From NCBI GenBank assembly GCA_011947345.1, contig JAAVTG010000554.1, positions 1,240,001-1,304,000 on the forward strand: a DNA stretch of 64,000 nucleotides, written 5' to 3'. Shown here piece after piece: positions 35,681 to 48,365 of this stretch. The stretch is from Phytophthora quininea. Its lineage: Eukaryota; Oomycota; Peronosporomycetes; Peronosporales; Peronosporaceae. How positions within the stretch are numbered: the first letter of the stretch is position 1; every line of letters begins with the position of its first letter. The position numbers and the translations under genes were made by a program. The notes beneath the pieces are model-generated. The model saw only the letters and a list, made by a program, of their open reading frames with translations. It was not told the origin of the DNA and did not search any database.

Positions 35681-37005
35681 ATGGAGCAAGCCGCGCAGCA
35701 CACGAAGACTATCCTCGACCGCGAGCTCAAGAGCCCGGCGGCGCCCCCACCGCCGCCAAGGCGTCGCAGTTCGACCCCGTGGCGCTGGGCCTCGACTCGG
35801 ACTTTATACTCACCGACTTCAGCGCGCTCAAGGGCTGCGGCTGCAAGCTGCCCCAGGCCAAGCTGCTGGGCTACCTGGACGACCTGGCCAACGACCTCAA
35901 GCCCAATGAGACGCCGGGCATGGACTCGAGCGTGGTCAAGATTTCCCACGGCAGCGACCTGTACTTGGTCTCCACGACCGACTTCTTCTTCCCCAGCGTC
36001 GAGGACCCTTACGTGCAGGGCAAGATCGCATGCGCCAACGTGCTGTCGGACGCCTACGCCATGGGCGTCACCGAGGTGGACACGATGCTCATGACGCTCG
36101 GCGTCTGTCGGGACATGAGCGAGACCCAGAGGGACATTGTCACCACGCAGATGATCCGCGGATTCAACGACCTGGCGCGGCAGGCGGGGACCAACGTCAC
36201 GGGCGGCCAGACGGTCATGAATCCTTGGCCCATTGTCGGCGGCGTCGCCATGAGCGTTCGCAGCGGTGCGTCGTAGGAGGCAGTAGATACTGGAGGCGTC
36301 CACTTATTGCTGATTGTTGTTGTTGCTGCTGCTGCGACCGGTTTAGAGAGCCAAATCATCCGCCCGGAGAATGCAGTCGTTGGCGATGTGATCGTCCTCA
36401 CCAAGCCGCTCGGTACGCAGTTGGCCGTCAATCTCTTTCAGTGGAAGAAGAAGCCCGAGCGCTGGCAGCGTGTGGAGGGAGTCATAACGCGTGAAGACGC
36501 GGACACGGCCTTTGAGATGGCTTCCGAGTCCATGAGCCGTCTCAACCTCAACGCCGCCAAGCTGATGCACAAGGTAATACCGCTGTGCTTGCTGTCAGGT
36601 AGAAGGACCAAGAGGTTCTCACTGTGATTCGGTTGCTTCTGACAGTATGGCGCACACTCGGCGACGGACGTGACAGGCTTTGGAATTCTCGCCCACGCGC
36701 GCAACCAGGCCAAGTCCCAGCTGCGCGACGTGGACTTTGAGATCCACACGCTGCCGATCATCGAAAACATGATCAAGATGAACGAGGCCATTGGCAACTC
36801 GTTCAAGCTGTTGCAGGGTTTTGCGGCGGAGACGTCAGGTGGCCTGCTGCTGTGCCTGCCGGCGGAAAACGCCGACGCGTTCATCCGCGAGCTGCGCGAG
36901 TTGGATGGTAAGCCCGCGTGGGTCGTGGGTCGCGTCGTGGCCGGCTCGAAGGACGCGCACATTGTGCCCGACCCCAAGATCCTCGAGATCTCGCCGCAGG
37001 ACTAG
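35681..37005 (+). CDS. selD: Selenophosphate synthetase, cysteine form
   Basis: 390 residues. It makes monoselenophosphate, the selenium donor for selenocysteine and selenouridine, from selenide and ATP. The active loop reads LKGCGCKLPQ, so the catalytic position is Cys and not Sec; no SECIS element is needed. Further SelD/SEPHS marks are YLVSTTDFFFP, ANVLSDAYAMG, TGGQTVMNPWP, VLTKPLGTQLA and TDVTGFGILAHA. Exons: 35681-36265, 36347-36573 and 36646-37005; introns are GT-AG and in phase. A C5 run at 35744-35748 lacks one base; restoring it connects the start MEQAAQHTK to FDPVALGLDSDF, and the total becomes exactly 391 codons. Its presence argues that this organism uses selenium. Confidence 0.93.
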
Positions 37006-37068
37006 GGACGAGACAACGTCTTTGAATCAAGCTGGTGTTGACACTGGGAGCTCCCAATCGTTCGTCAC

Positions 37069-40000
37069 TTAACAGTAAGTGCGTGACTGCTTTTCACATG
37101 TCGAAGCGAGCCGCCATCGCTGCAAGACGCGCACTAGGTCGGACTTGTGTCGTTTGATGAAGAGTCTGCGCCACTGGAGCCGTTTGTGGCGGACTGGTAG
37201 CTGCAGCTTCCATTTGTTGACGGCGGAAATGAGCATTCGGTGCTTCTGGGCGTACCGCTGGTGGTGAGCTACCAGCTCCTTATCGATCCACAGATCCGTG
37301 CACACACTTTCCCAGTGAAAGAATAAAGCGCACAGGTCTCGACGTCGCCGCTTGGCTGCGATGGTCTGCATTCCTTCACGCCGACGAGCTAGTTCCACTG
37401 CGACGCGTCTCCAGTGAAGCAGGCGCTGACGACGCCGGGACTGTCGCGTCGTCTGGGCCAACGCGCGCAGCTTCAGCTTGAACGCGGCGAATGATTTCCA
37501 CTGGCAAAAGCAATTGTTGGCTACGCTGCGGAAGTATCGGCGTCTAAAGACCTCGAATCTCGCCTTGCGTCGCCTCGATTTGGTCGTGTGAGCTTGTAGT
37601 GCTCGCACACAACGCTGTAAGCTGTGCACTCGAGAAAGTGCTGCTGCCTGGACGCGTTGCAGCTTGCGATGCCTTGCTATGACATGCCACCGGAGTATGT
37701 AGCACCAGTACTTGCGTTGCTGAGATGGTTGCCAGTGATGACAAGCACGACGAAGCAGATCTCGACTATGCTCGTGACGTGCATGTAGACATTGGAAAGC
37801 ATCAATTGCTCGCTGCATGCGCTTCTTCTGTAGCAGTGACGAGAGTTTCTCCTGGCGTTGGGTCAATTCGATTCGAGTTCGTCTCTGGGAGGCAAACGCT
37901 GTGAATCCTTTCCGCAAGAGGCTGATCCGATAGATGAGAAGGCCACGTCTGCTAATTTTTCGTTTGCGCTTCCAACATTGCACTCGATCTCGCCACGCCG
38001 CGAAATTCTTTCGCGTCAAGAATTGCACGCAGAAATCGACTGCTAACGAAATGGCGTCGCGCCTTTGGTGCTTCCGATCCACCCACACACGCCACCTTCG
38101 CCACACTCTCGCCTTGCCGAGAGTTTTTTCAATTTGGCTGCCTCTCGCAGTCTCTCACTACCCTGCTTTCGAGAAGCCACGTACTTCTTCCAGATACTGA
38201 AGTGCTTTAGTGCGCAACAGCTCTCATGGTAGAGCAACAGCTTCCTCATTTGCTGTATTACGTGAGCTCTTCGTTTCCAGTGGACAAATCGTTTCTGGAG
38301 CGTTTTAGTCTTATCAAAAGCGCAGGCTCTTTTGTCCAGCTTCTGCAGGTGGACAGTCATTTTCCACGTCTTCAGCATTCTTTGCTCAGCACGAACACAA
38401 TGGAAAACTCGTGCTTGTAGTCGCCTTTCACTCGCCAGCTGACACTTCTCCCAATGCATTTTCCATCGAGCGAAAATGTCCTCGGTGCGGTTCCTCCGGA
38501 ACATCAACGTCAAATGGGCGTACTTGATTCTCCAAGCGCGATACCGCTGCCACCACTGAAAGCTTGCTGCCACGAGTCTGTTGGTGTTGAAGTTGTCTGC
38601 CTTAACTAAAACGACACGCTTCCGCACTCTTGACCGTCTCCACGCAACTAGGCGACTCAGTACACACTTAAGGAATTTGCGGCGGTATCCCCGAGACGCT
38701 AAAGCTTCAGCGTCATGTTGACGGCGACAGACAGTGGAGCGATCTCTCCACTTTCGCACACTTCGAGATAGTTTAAACACCCCAGCCCTTCGAAGCAATC
38801 GTTCCGTCTCCTCTGACTGCTTTCTGTTAAGCCCAACAAGCGTTTTAAATCCGCAAAAGCCTTCTCGAAGCAAACGGTGCGTGTTGAATTCCTCTGCAAG
38901 CTGACGGTTATCTATGCTGGTTCTCCGAAGGACAAGAAATGTCTTCCACTGCATGAAGGACCACCGCTGCAGCACTTCAACTGAGTAGTGACGTAACGCG
39001 CGAAGTACTTGCTGCTGCTTTTCTCGACGGTTTCCCAGGAACTCCTGCCACGATCGCCATGCTTTTGCCTGAAGATTTTTACGTTGCAATGCCAGCGCTT
39101 TTCTCGCCGTCACTTTGTTTTGGATGCGTTCTTGAGCGTACAAACGCCACTTTCGCCACGTCCTCAACTGCAAGTATGCGAGCTGCTTCTGACGCATTGA
39201 AGCAATAACTAGTCGCCAGTGGACCACACGGCGCCATCGAGTCCACATCGTTGTTAAGGTAGCAGCGCGGTAAAATGCGTCGCCTTTGTGAGTGCGATCA
39301 TCCACGCGACGCCTAACCAGCCTCCTCCACAGAACCAAGCATTTTCTTTGACAATTGTGCAGGCATGTGCGCTCTGCTAAAATGCGACGGCTCCGTTTGA
39401 GTCTCCCTCGAGCCACAAAGGATTTCCATCGGATGAGGCGGTTCTTCATCGCGCTCGAAAGTGACAGACCTCCAGCGCGGATTATCGCTCGACGAAGCTG
39501 AACTTGTCTCCGTAGGCGAGTCACGGCTCGTTTGCACAGCCACATCGTGTGATAATCGTCTGCTAGACCGAACTGAATTTGACGTTGGCGACGAAGGGAG
39601 CTATACGCTTTCCAACGAGTGAATCTGCTCCGAATAGCATTGTGTTGAACCAGTTGGTTGGTCACCAAAATGTTGCGTTGCATCTTTTCAGCATGCTCTC
39701 GATACATCTTCCAGGCAGTCCAAGACTTTTGGAGAAGCAGCTTGTGGAGCTGAGCTTGAGCAAAACGTTGCATGGCAACCTTGCCGTGATAACCTTTCCA
39801 ACTCCGAAAAACACGGCGAAGGACAGTCGTCGCTCTGTGGTCGCGCGCATACCTTCGCTTCCGCCTCCCAAGTGACCGGCCGCCTGAAAATCTCCGCCAA
39901 GCTTCGAACCCTCGTGACAAGAGATTCCGCTGGAACTGATACCTCGCGTTTTGTCTCTGAAGAGTCTTGTGACCAGCCATTTCATGATAACACCGCCACT

Positions 40001-43000
40001 CTCGGAAGTATCTCGCCACTGATCTAGTTTTGAGCAGCTCGAATGCTTTTGCTTTCCGGTCGCGATTCTGAGACCTAATGCGGTGGAAGTCGCGCCACCA
40101 AGAGACAGCGTTTGCTAGCCGACTGTAAACGATACGCTTGGTAGCAGCTTTTCCTTGCCTCGGAGGGTCGTAGCCTTGAACCACAAATCTTGCCACGAAA
40201 ACATCGCGAGACACAAAAGGTAGTCGCTGTAGAATTTCTTGGCTTCTCTGCTCTGCTGTCGATGACGCTGCCGTCGGCCACAATACAGACACCATCGCGT
40301 GATGCTTGTCTGGAGGCGCTTCAATGTCACTGTACGCACTAGACTACAGCACTTTCTTCTTCTCTGCACAGAAGTGTGAGCTACTCGGTTCCAAGCTCGC
40401 AAGATCTTGAAACATAAGCCTTCCGTGTACACGGTCGCAGCCACAATTTCTCTCTCCATGGTCATTCTCCGCCTTTCTAAAAGTGCTTGACAGGCCTCAA
40501 AGGATTGACGCATTAGAACTCGTTCATGAAATTGCAGCGCTGTCCATCGCAGAGTTCTTCGCTGAATTCGCCGCCATACGTAGATATGCCACACTCGCAG
40601 AACGTGAGTTTTCGTTCGTCCCTCTCGAACTTGTCGACGGAGAGCTAAATATTCTGCCCGTCGACGCTGTCTTCGAGCTGCAACGTACCAGTGATGAAGT
40701 GAGGCCTTCAAGAGTTGCTGGAAGTAGCGAGTTAATGCTTTGCTGTTATTCCTACGCGCTTGAGATCGCTTGTCTGCTGCGTCTGACCATTGCTTTAACG
40801 CCAAAGCATATCGACGGTAGCTGTAGTACTGCTTCGCTACAAACAGTGCGGATTTCCTCTCTATCAGTCCTCGGCTGACACATTTCCATCTCTGAAAAGT
40901 AGAAACTGCTAGCTCCTCGTTCAACTTTCGAGTCGTCTTGCAGATGCGGGCATGGATCCGAAGGTTTCGCAATACAGCGCCCAAATGGTTTCTTGCTTGT
41001 TTCTTGCGGAAGAGTTTAATCAACCGCTGCAAGCACCGCCTTCGCAACGTCAGATCAACCCAGTGACTTATCACATGCTGCACAAGTGTTGCGTCGCTGT
41101 GAAGACGATGCTGGACAACTATGTTGCAATGCAGCAGGCGTTGAATTTTCCAGTCCTTCCACGCTTGAAAATGGCGAGCAGTGCTGATGTTGCGATGCTT
41201 TAGCGTGATCGACGAGACGAAATTCCTCACGTGCATCAGTCTGACCCATTTGCTCGTGTACGTCTTCAGCGTTAGCTCGCTCCATCGCTTAGATATTTGA
41301 CGTTGTTTCGCTGATAAAGTTGAGGATGCAGCTGCGTGTCGTCTCCAGGCATGAACTGACCCGCTTAGTTTTCTTGCGTACATGGCACATTGGAAATCTC
41401 TCAGTCGAGTGCAATGTTTCGCGTTGAAAATCCACAGCTCAAACAGCTTAGTTTGCAGACTGCGTTGGTACCACCGCACAGCCATTCTGACGTGTCTTCT
41501 TCGCTCTTTTTGGTTCTTGCCAGCAGCTTGCAGACGTCGAATGACCAATACTTTTAGATTTCTAACGTGGTGGTCTCGAGCTTCGTCCTTAACTTGCTTT
41601 CTCTGTCGCCTGTAGTGGAGATACTGCTTCCACCCATCAATGCCACGCCGCAACCTTGCTTGGTATCGAAAACAGTCCGCCAGCAAATTCTCTTGCGTCT
41701 GTTGCGTCCTCATAGCGACTAATCGTCTCCACCTTCGAACTCCACTGGATGCAATAATGTGTTTCTTGTATTCGGTGCTTTGGATATACTGCGGAGAGCG
41801 GAACACTGACGTATCCCACCGGCGAATTACGCTTCTCAGTAGGGAATGCTCATAGTGGGAAGTGGCAGCAAGACGTCGTTGGTGTGCATCTCTTGTTAGC
41901 TGAACTCCATAGCAAAAACCGTTAAAAGTGATCCAAAGCTGTTTGCGAATCTGCTTATCACAAAGTTCCCGGCAGCGTCGCATCTTTAAAATTTGTTTGC
42001 ACCAGTTGTGCAGCCCTGACTGTTTCAGCCGCGTCGAACGCAGAGCGTGGCGTCGAATAATCTCGCGCTCTACTCTGTAGAAGCGTCTCCACTTATCAAA
42101 GTGTATGCGCTGCGTTCGATCCAAGTAAAAACGATCAGCGATATGACATCGCTTGGTCTTGTGCTTCCGAAGTCTGCTCCAGTGTCTCCAACCGTGAAAT
42201 ATTTTCTTCAGTTGGTGTAGGCGGCAAAACTCAGCAACTACTTCTAGCTTCTCCATACGTCGCTGTTTCAGTGTGTCCATGTGAGATTTCCATTGATCGA
42301 AGCATGAGTATATCAACCGCAAGTCGGTTCGGAATTGACGGCGCTTTTCGCTTGCATTAATGTCAGCTTTGGCTGGCAGGGAGAGTGAGTTGTTGTTTGG
42401 CTTCCTATAGCCCCCATAGTCACCATAGCTTGGGGTTTGCTTGCGCATGCCCACGCACTTATCGAATTCATCTGAACTTCTCGTACTCCGCTTCAGAATG
42501 AGGTTGGGACGTACTGAGCGCAGATTGATGAACTCACGGTCACTCAGGGACTTTTGCTTTCGTGAGTGCGTCTCATCAACTTTAATCCGATTCCGACGCA
42601 GTTCCTTGGTGGATTGGCGCATTGTGAAGGCCACCCACTTCCATGCAGAGAACTGAGCTTGCAGGACTTTCCTCCTCCAAAAGTACAAGGCAATGAACAG
42701 TTGTTGGTCGTCTTCGTCCATTGTCGTCACGAAAAGGTCATTGGCGTCGTTATACGGAGACAATCGTTGGCCCACCCCTGCTGTCGTCGATGCTCTTTAG
42801 AGGCTAGCCGGTCGTATCTGTATGCACTGGGTCGCCTTAACCCCTCCGTCTTGGAACAACAGGGCTTCATTTGGGTGACCGGCTGAACTCGCATGGCTTT
42901 ATGTTGATCCTCTCCGCCGTCGTCATCCGAAGGCGATCGTTGGACATCAACGTCCTCTTCTTCTGAGTGCCATCGGATCCGTCGTTGTGGTAGCGCAGGG

Positions 43001-43014
43001 CAGGTTGTCTGCAT
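37069..43014 (-). CDS. SFI1-like centrin-binding repeat protein
   Basis: 1982 residues after repair. Nearly the whole length is a tandem series of ~23-38-residue helical units with the Sfi1 pattern (a Trp preceded by Phe/Leu and followed by Lys/Arg: FDKWRRF, LRAWNRV, FTRWKAY, WRKWRLY, VNKWKL), several dozen copies. Sfi1 builds a long helix on which centrins line up at centrosomes and basal bodies, which fits a zoospore-forming organism with centrioles. The N-terminal 100 residues are acidic and lack repeats. The start is the ATG at 43014-43012. Breaks at C4 42775-42778, T4 40149-40152 and T6 38124-38129 each need one base; then the length is exactly 1983 codons. The gene ends 63 bp from the selenophosphate synthetase stop (convergent). 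Confidence 0.85.
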
Positions 43015-43083
43015 TTCGATCTTTACCTGGTTGAAACGACAAAGTGTCGGTTCAATTGCGGCAACGTTTTAACGAATACTTGA

Positions 43084-46000
43084 TCACCTGCTGCTGTGGG
43101 CGAGATACCGCGCGTAGACGCCCTTGTAGACCAGGTCAAAGATCTGCGCTTGAACGTCATCGTAGAGATGGCAGGAGAGCTTTCTGCCCGGCGTCGTGAT
43201 GGCTTTCTTGATCTTCTTGCGCTGCGCTGCTGTGATGACCTTTATGCGTCGAGACTTGATGTACGTGAGAAAGATGTACACAGCACGCGATCGAAGAGTT
43301 TTGCTGTCCAAGTTCGCCTGCAGGCAAAACAAAGCAGCGTTAAGTATTACTAGAGCTACCACTGAAAGATGCATTGCAGACCTCCTTGAATTGCTCGACT
43401 GCAATCCAAAACCCGACCAGATCTTCCGCGAATTCTTGTCGTGCAAACGTCAGAAATGCGGCGAAGCCCTCGGGGTCGTCCAAGAGCAACTTCTGGAAAG
43501 CTGCCAAGTGTCTACACAGGAAGTGTTGCCGTCACATTGATGAGACTATTGCATGGAAAATGAGCGTCTTCAGCAGCGTACCGTTCGCTGGCGTAGGTCA
43601 GCTCTTCCATTCGTCTCCGTTCTTGTTCCAGTTTGTCGAGCAGGACTAGGTCCTCGCTGCTCATTGTGACCGTCTCGCGCTTGGAAATGAACGAGTCCAA
43701 TCGCTCCCGACTTTCAAGGATGCTCTCGTGTGTGGCTGGGAACGCTCGTGAACGAACACGATGTAGGTGGCGACAGATTTGCACTGCGTCCTCGTAGCGC
43801 TCCATAGAATCCTATGCGTCAAGTCATGCTGTTAGCGTAACTCCCTGCAACGTCTGATGCGGCTTGGCGCCCTACCAAAAGCCCAAGCAGCATGGCAATC
43901 GCGACAGCCAAGTCCTTGTCGTCAGGTGGAAGGATCCCTTCAAATAACGAAATGCCGTCTTGCAGCGTCCTGACGGATTCCTCCATCCGCTTTGTCTCCT
44001 GTTGACAAATCCATGTATGAGTATTACCTGAAATGACAACGTGGCTGACTGCTTTGATACCTGTAAAACCCGAGCTTTTGCCATTGAAATCTTGAGCATG
44101 GTGGGATGTAAAATTCCTAGCGAGCTAGTGAGAAGCGTTTCCACTCGGAAAAGCACTTCGTTCGCCTTTTCATACTTCTTTTGGGTCGTGTACAATCCTG
44201 CCAGCTCTAGCTCTGCTGGATGAGCATAGATTGTTTCTTCTCCAACTTGTGCTGCACGTTTTGCAGCAGCAACCGGAATGTCAATCTGCAGCTGCGAGAT
44301 CGACTTCTCCTTTGCAATCCGTTGTCTACGTTGGTATTTCTCCCCTCGGAATCACTGGAGCGCAGTGCAATAACCCCGTACTGAGTTATGCCTTTGCCAA
44401 CTACCACATCACGCATTGCAGCGACGCAAAGCTCGCTCTGCTTAACAAAGTGTTGAAGCGAGGTTTCTTGGTTGGTCTGGGCCACCGTTCTGAGTTCATT
44501 CCCCACGTACAGCTCCGGTTCCAGCTCTTGGTAATAGTGGTGACGTCGTTGAGCCAACTGATGCAGTCTGGCATGGCACTTATCGCACAGAACCTGATCG
44601 CACGGAATGCATCGCTTCCGAGCTCGACTCGATTCGCAGTTGTCGCAAGTGGGGAACCGAAGTCGTCCTGCAGGATCCGATGGCAACGGAGCTATTAACC
44701 CGTTCCTTCGTCCTTGGTTTCTCACTGCTAACACTCGCCGTCTTTCTTCTTCGTACAGTTGTCGTCGATGGCAGTCTCGCTTTAACGTTTGTTGCTTGAC
44801 CCCCACTGCCGTATTGCGGGGTCAGTATGATCAGCATCGTCAAATTCTTCATCAACTCGACCCTGGCATCTAACTTTTTGACTATCGGTCTCATCCAAAC
44901 TGCTGCTGCTGCGACCACTGACACTCCCAAACTCAAACAAAACTTCAGCGTGGGCCACTGAAATCGAGTACTCCGCCGTTGGGAATTCCGTGGAGACCAC
45001 TGGTGTCCCTAACAGGAATGCAGAATTGTCTTTAGTTGTTCTTGTCCGGTACAATTTCGTAAACTGGATTGTCAGGTCAGGTTGGTCGTGAGCATTCAAG
45101 TAACAGTAGGCATCGCGGCCACAAAAGTCTCGAGTCAAGAGGCTACAGCCGCACTGCATTAGCAATTTTATCATGCCGATTTCCCCACGCTTACACGCAA
45201 TCATTAGTGCGCTGGTGCCCTCGCGGTTTTGATGGCTCGGAATGCAGTGGTATCGGAGGCAGAAGTCAACGTCGCCACTCGTTCCGTGCGCACAAATCAC
45301 TAGAAGAGGCGAATTGCCCTGCGGGTCCTCGTAATTCGGACTGAGCTGCTCAGTCGACAAGAGCTCTTTGATGCGGGCTAGATCTGCCCCGCGCATGGCC
45401 TTCTCCATTTCGGCGATTCGACTCTTTCGAATAACGCGGTTTGCTGACAATGAGCTCTGCACTTCTTCACCTTCTTCCTGCTCCTCGGCTTGCAGCTGGG
45501 CCATCAATGTGGCACCAGTGAGCGAGCTGCCCAACATCGCCGACATTGCAGGATTACCGAGTTGCGTCGCCCAGTCGACTGCAGCCTTGCCGTCTCCGTC
45601 TCGAAGCTCCTTGCTGGCTCCGTACGCCAACAGGACTCGAAGCACCTCAGAGCAACCAGAAATCGCTGCTTGGATAAGTGATGACCTCCTATCTTTATTC
45701 ACCCCGTCCACATTGGCCCCCTCGTCCAGCAACATTCGTAAGATCGCCTCTCGGCCTTTATCCACAGCCAGCAGCACTGCAGTCGTGCCGTTCTTCGTCT
45801 CGTGGTCCAGGTCAACCTTGAACTCTAACAGAATATTCACTGCCACGATATCGCCCGTCATGACAGCGGCCAACAACGGTGTCGCGCCCGCCTTCGTCTC
45901 CAGATCAGGCGATGCGCCAAGCTCTAGCAACTTCCTCAGCACCGACAATTTCCCTTTGAAAATTGCGACGAGTACAGGCGTGAATCCGTTGACGCTTTCG

Positions 46001-46568
46001 TGGTTCAGCAGGTCGGAAGAGACGTCGGACGCAGGTTCGAATAGCGGCACGAGATGGTTCCAATGCTGATGGTAAACAGCTCGCTCGATCTTCGAGCGCA
46101 ACGACGTCCCAACGAACGCGTGCATTAAACGTCTGAGTTTGCGTCGCTTCTCCGGCAGCGCGTCCAGGCGAACTTTAGCGTCGTGGGCCTTCTTTAAGGC
46201 GAGCTGCTTCTCCTCGATGCGAGCTTCTAACACACGGAGGCGTTCGGCTCCTGCCAGTCCAGGGGTCGAGTGCGGCAATGCGAGAGCTGTCACTCGTCTG
46301 CGCGTCTCCGAGATCGTAGCGAACAGCTTCAGGTCCTCCAGACGTTGCGTCTCCATCATTTTCCTCGCTTCCTCTTCTCGGTACCAAATCTCCATTGCCA
46401 CAGACAGTCGCTCCTCCTGCTGCATCTCGCGGCATCTTGCTGCGACTTTCTCCAGCATTTTTGTCGCGCCTCCGCCTCTTTGCGCTGCCGCTGGAGTTCT
46501 CGCTGCTGGCGGCGTAATGCCGCCGCACGCTTCTGCTCCAGTCGAGCGTGCGCCTCCAACAGCTCCAT
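43084..46568 (-). CDS. Ankyrin - B-box zinc finger - TPR - RGS domain protein
   Basis: 1083 residues. Five exons: 46568-44061, 43998-43876, 43811-43547, 43500-43382 and 43317-43084; every intron is 46-64 nt and in phase. Order: coiled coil (about 1-110), ankyrin repeats (NGFTPVLVAIFKGKL, AGATPLLAAVMTGDI, NGTTAVLLAVDKGRE; about 210-350), a further ankyrin-like pair (near 420-500), a B-box-type zinc finger (CDNCESSRARKRC ... CDKCHARLHQL), TPR-like helices of the kinesin-light-chain kind (ELAGLYTTQKKYEKANEVL), and a C-terminal RGS domain (DPEGFAAFLTFARQEFAEDLVGFWIAVEQF, then KTLRSRAVYIFLTYI). RGS domains accelerate GTP hydrolysis by G-alpha. Three homopolymers (T5 46458-46462, G4 44818-44821, C4 44342-44345) each lack a base; afterwards all exon lengths agree. 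Confidence 0.82.
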
Positions 46569-46846
46569 GGCGAGGAAGTGCAGGCAAAAAGCTGTTGGTG
46601 TGGTCAGCTATTTGGGGAGCACCAGTTCAACCACTTCAACTTGGATGTCTTTGCCCATGTCTTGAACCGATTCCTCGTAGTGAAAGGCTTGTTGATGGGC
46701 GTTTCCAGGAGAAGGACCCAGCCGGCGTCGAGGTCGCTTCACATCAGCACAAAGCTCGTTCGTCCTGCGCAGCGTCGCAGGTTTTCTTTTTCGTCCAATG
46801 GCCTCGACAGAGCTCGCTCGTGTCCGTGGCCACTTCACAAGTGAAG

Positions 46847-47658
46847 ATGACGCTTCCGAACTGCGCGAGCTACCGGCTGCGGCCTCGGGAGAAATCAGCG
46901 CAGAGTCCGCAGTCCACTGACGTCTCGCGCTTCCTGAGACAAGATGACCAGGTCGAGCACAAGCGCCAGCACATGCTGCTGCCTCTGACCCACAAGCTCA
47001 TGCGCATGGTCGCCCAGCCGACGAAGCTCCTTGCTGCGCTGGTAGTCGGTGTCGACCAGGCGCAGCGCAGCGTGTCCAGGAGCTGCCTCTGGGCCAAGGC
47101 CATGGCCTTCCAGCGCGTGGAGCTGCAGCCGCTGCAGACCTCGTGGCTTGGCATCTTGAACGCTATCGAGTCGTGCGAGCTGGACGCTCTACACGCCACG
47201 GACCTGTTGGTGATGAAGGCCGCGCTGTACTACTGGCAGCTGTGGCGACTGGTGTGCATCGCGTGCGTCGACGCCGTGGTGGCCGTCGAGAGGGCGGCGG
47301 AGCAGACGCCTCAAAAGCTCTCGACGCTGCTGGCAAAGCGTCCGGCGGCGTCCATCTCGCCCCCATGGAGGACAAGAGCTCGGACGCGCTGATGCGCTCC
47401 AGCTGCACGTTGGCCAAGCGCTCGCGGCTCACCAAGAAGACGAACGAATTCCTCATTGCGTGGTTCTTGGCCCACAAGGACAACCCGTACCCATCCACCG
47501 CCGAGCGCGCCGAGATCGCTGAGAAGACGGGGCTGGCCGAGCAGCAGGTGCGCAACTGGTTCGCCAACATGCGCAAGCGCCACTGGAAGCCCAACCGCTC
47601 GAACACCAAGAAGCCTCGCTGTCTACTGGACTACGTCCTGCGCAAGGCCGAAGCGTGA
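46847..47658 (+). CDS. TALE-class homeobox transcription factor
   Basis: 270 residues. The C-terminal homeodomain shows TKKTNEFLIAWFLAHKDNPYPS with the three-residue TALE loop (Pro-Tyr-Pro) and the recognition helix QQVRNWFANMRKRHW. The N-terminal 180 residues are helical (TKLLAALVVGVDQAQRSVS, WLGILNAIESCELDALHATDLL) and may serve dimerisation, as in KNOX/MEINOX proteins, though I do not see a clear match. A nuclear DNA-binding regulator is the likely role. The start ATG at 46847 is the first in this frame after the divergent neighbour. The C5 run at 47360-47364 lacks one base, and with it the length is exactly 271 codons. Start codons of this gene and the ankyrin-RGS gene lie 278 bp apart, divergent. 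Confidence 0.83.
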
Positions 47659-47812
47659 GCTTGAAGACTCTTGTATCTCCTCTGCGTCTGTAGCACCACT
47701 AAGAAAGAGCCTCTTTGTCCTTCAACTCTTGCAGGGGCCAGCGGCCGCGTTCAGAGGCAAAGCTCGATACATTTTTTAGGTTTGTTTGATCGGGAGCTGC
47801 TCTGACGTCTGT

Positions 47813-48139
47813 CTAGTCCTCGTCCAGCGTCGGGGCCTCTCCAATCTCGCCCTTGACGAACTTGTACTTGCCGGCAGCGCGGAAGATCTCCTTCTTGGGG
47901 CGGACGCCACGGGGCGCTCGGCAGCGCGGCGGGCTTGAGGCCCAGCGTCTCCTCCTTGAAGGCGGGCGTGAGCGCCGGCCAGGCCAAGTAGCCCACGAGC
48001 AGGACGCTGGGCACGGACCATGGGGCTGCAATCGACAAGAGAAGGAGTTAGGGTGTGATGGAGGGCAGTGAAGCTGCGCAGAGGACGCACCGTAGCCTGT
48101 GAGCTCCTTGGCGTAGTGGGTCAGGCGGGCGGCGGACAT
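47813..48139 (-). CDS. Small single-membrane-span protein of unknown function
   Basis: About 87 residues in two exons (48139-48091 and 48025-47813; intron 65 nt, in phase). MSAARLTHYAKELTGY leads into one hydrophobic segment (VPSVLLVGYLAWPAL) and a basic tail (RPKKEIFRAAGKYKFVKGEIGEAPTLDED). Size, a short amphipathic start and the single span resemble accessory subunits of mitochondrial respiratory complexes, but I recognise no family. The frame slips by +1 at the G4 run 47911-47914, so a run-length error is likely there. An upstream ATG at 48199 is possible but would add an unremarkable 20 residues. Confidence 0.6.
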   Translation of the reverse strand: MSAARLTHYAKELTGYGASSAQLHCPPSHPNSFSCRLQPHGPCPASCSWATWPGRRSRPPSRRRRWASSPPRCRAPRGVRPKKEIFRAAGKYKFVKGEIGEAPTLDED

Positions 48140-48365
48140 GACGGACGGATTCGGCTTGGTGGCGCTTTTCGACTGCTGTTTCGGGGATGGTGCTTTCACA
48201 GCCGCAAAAATTGGCTGGCAGTATCAATTAGCCCGAACCCTTTAGAAAGAGTTTTACTGCGGGATGCGGGCTACATACTGAACTCAAGTGAAGTTCCCGC
48301 GCCGATAGAAAAACCTTGCATTGATTGATCGATGGCGTCCTTTCGCCGCAGATCGGCTCGCCAAG

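Noticed and set aside
42727..43014. A separate small gene upstream of the SFI1-like gene
   Set aside because: Its frame joins the SFI1-like frame when one G is added at the run 42775-42778, and the codon total then fits exactly; it is the N-terminus of that gene.
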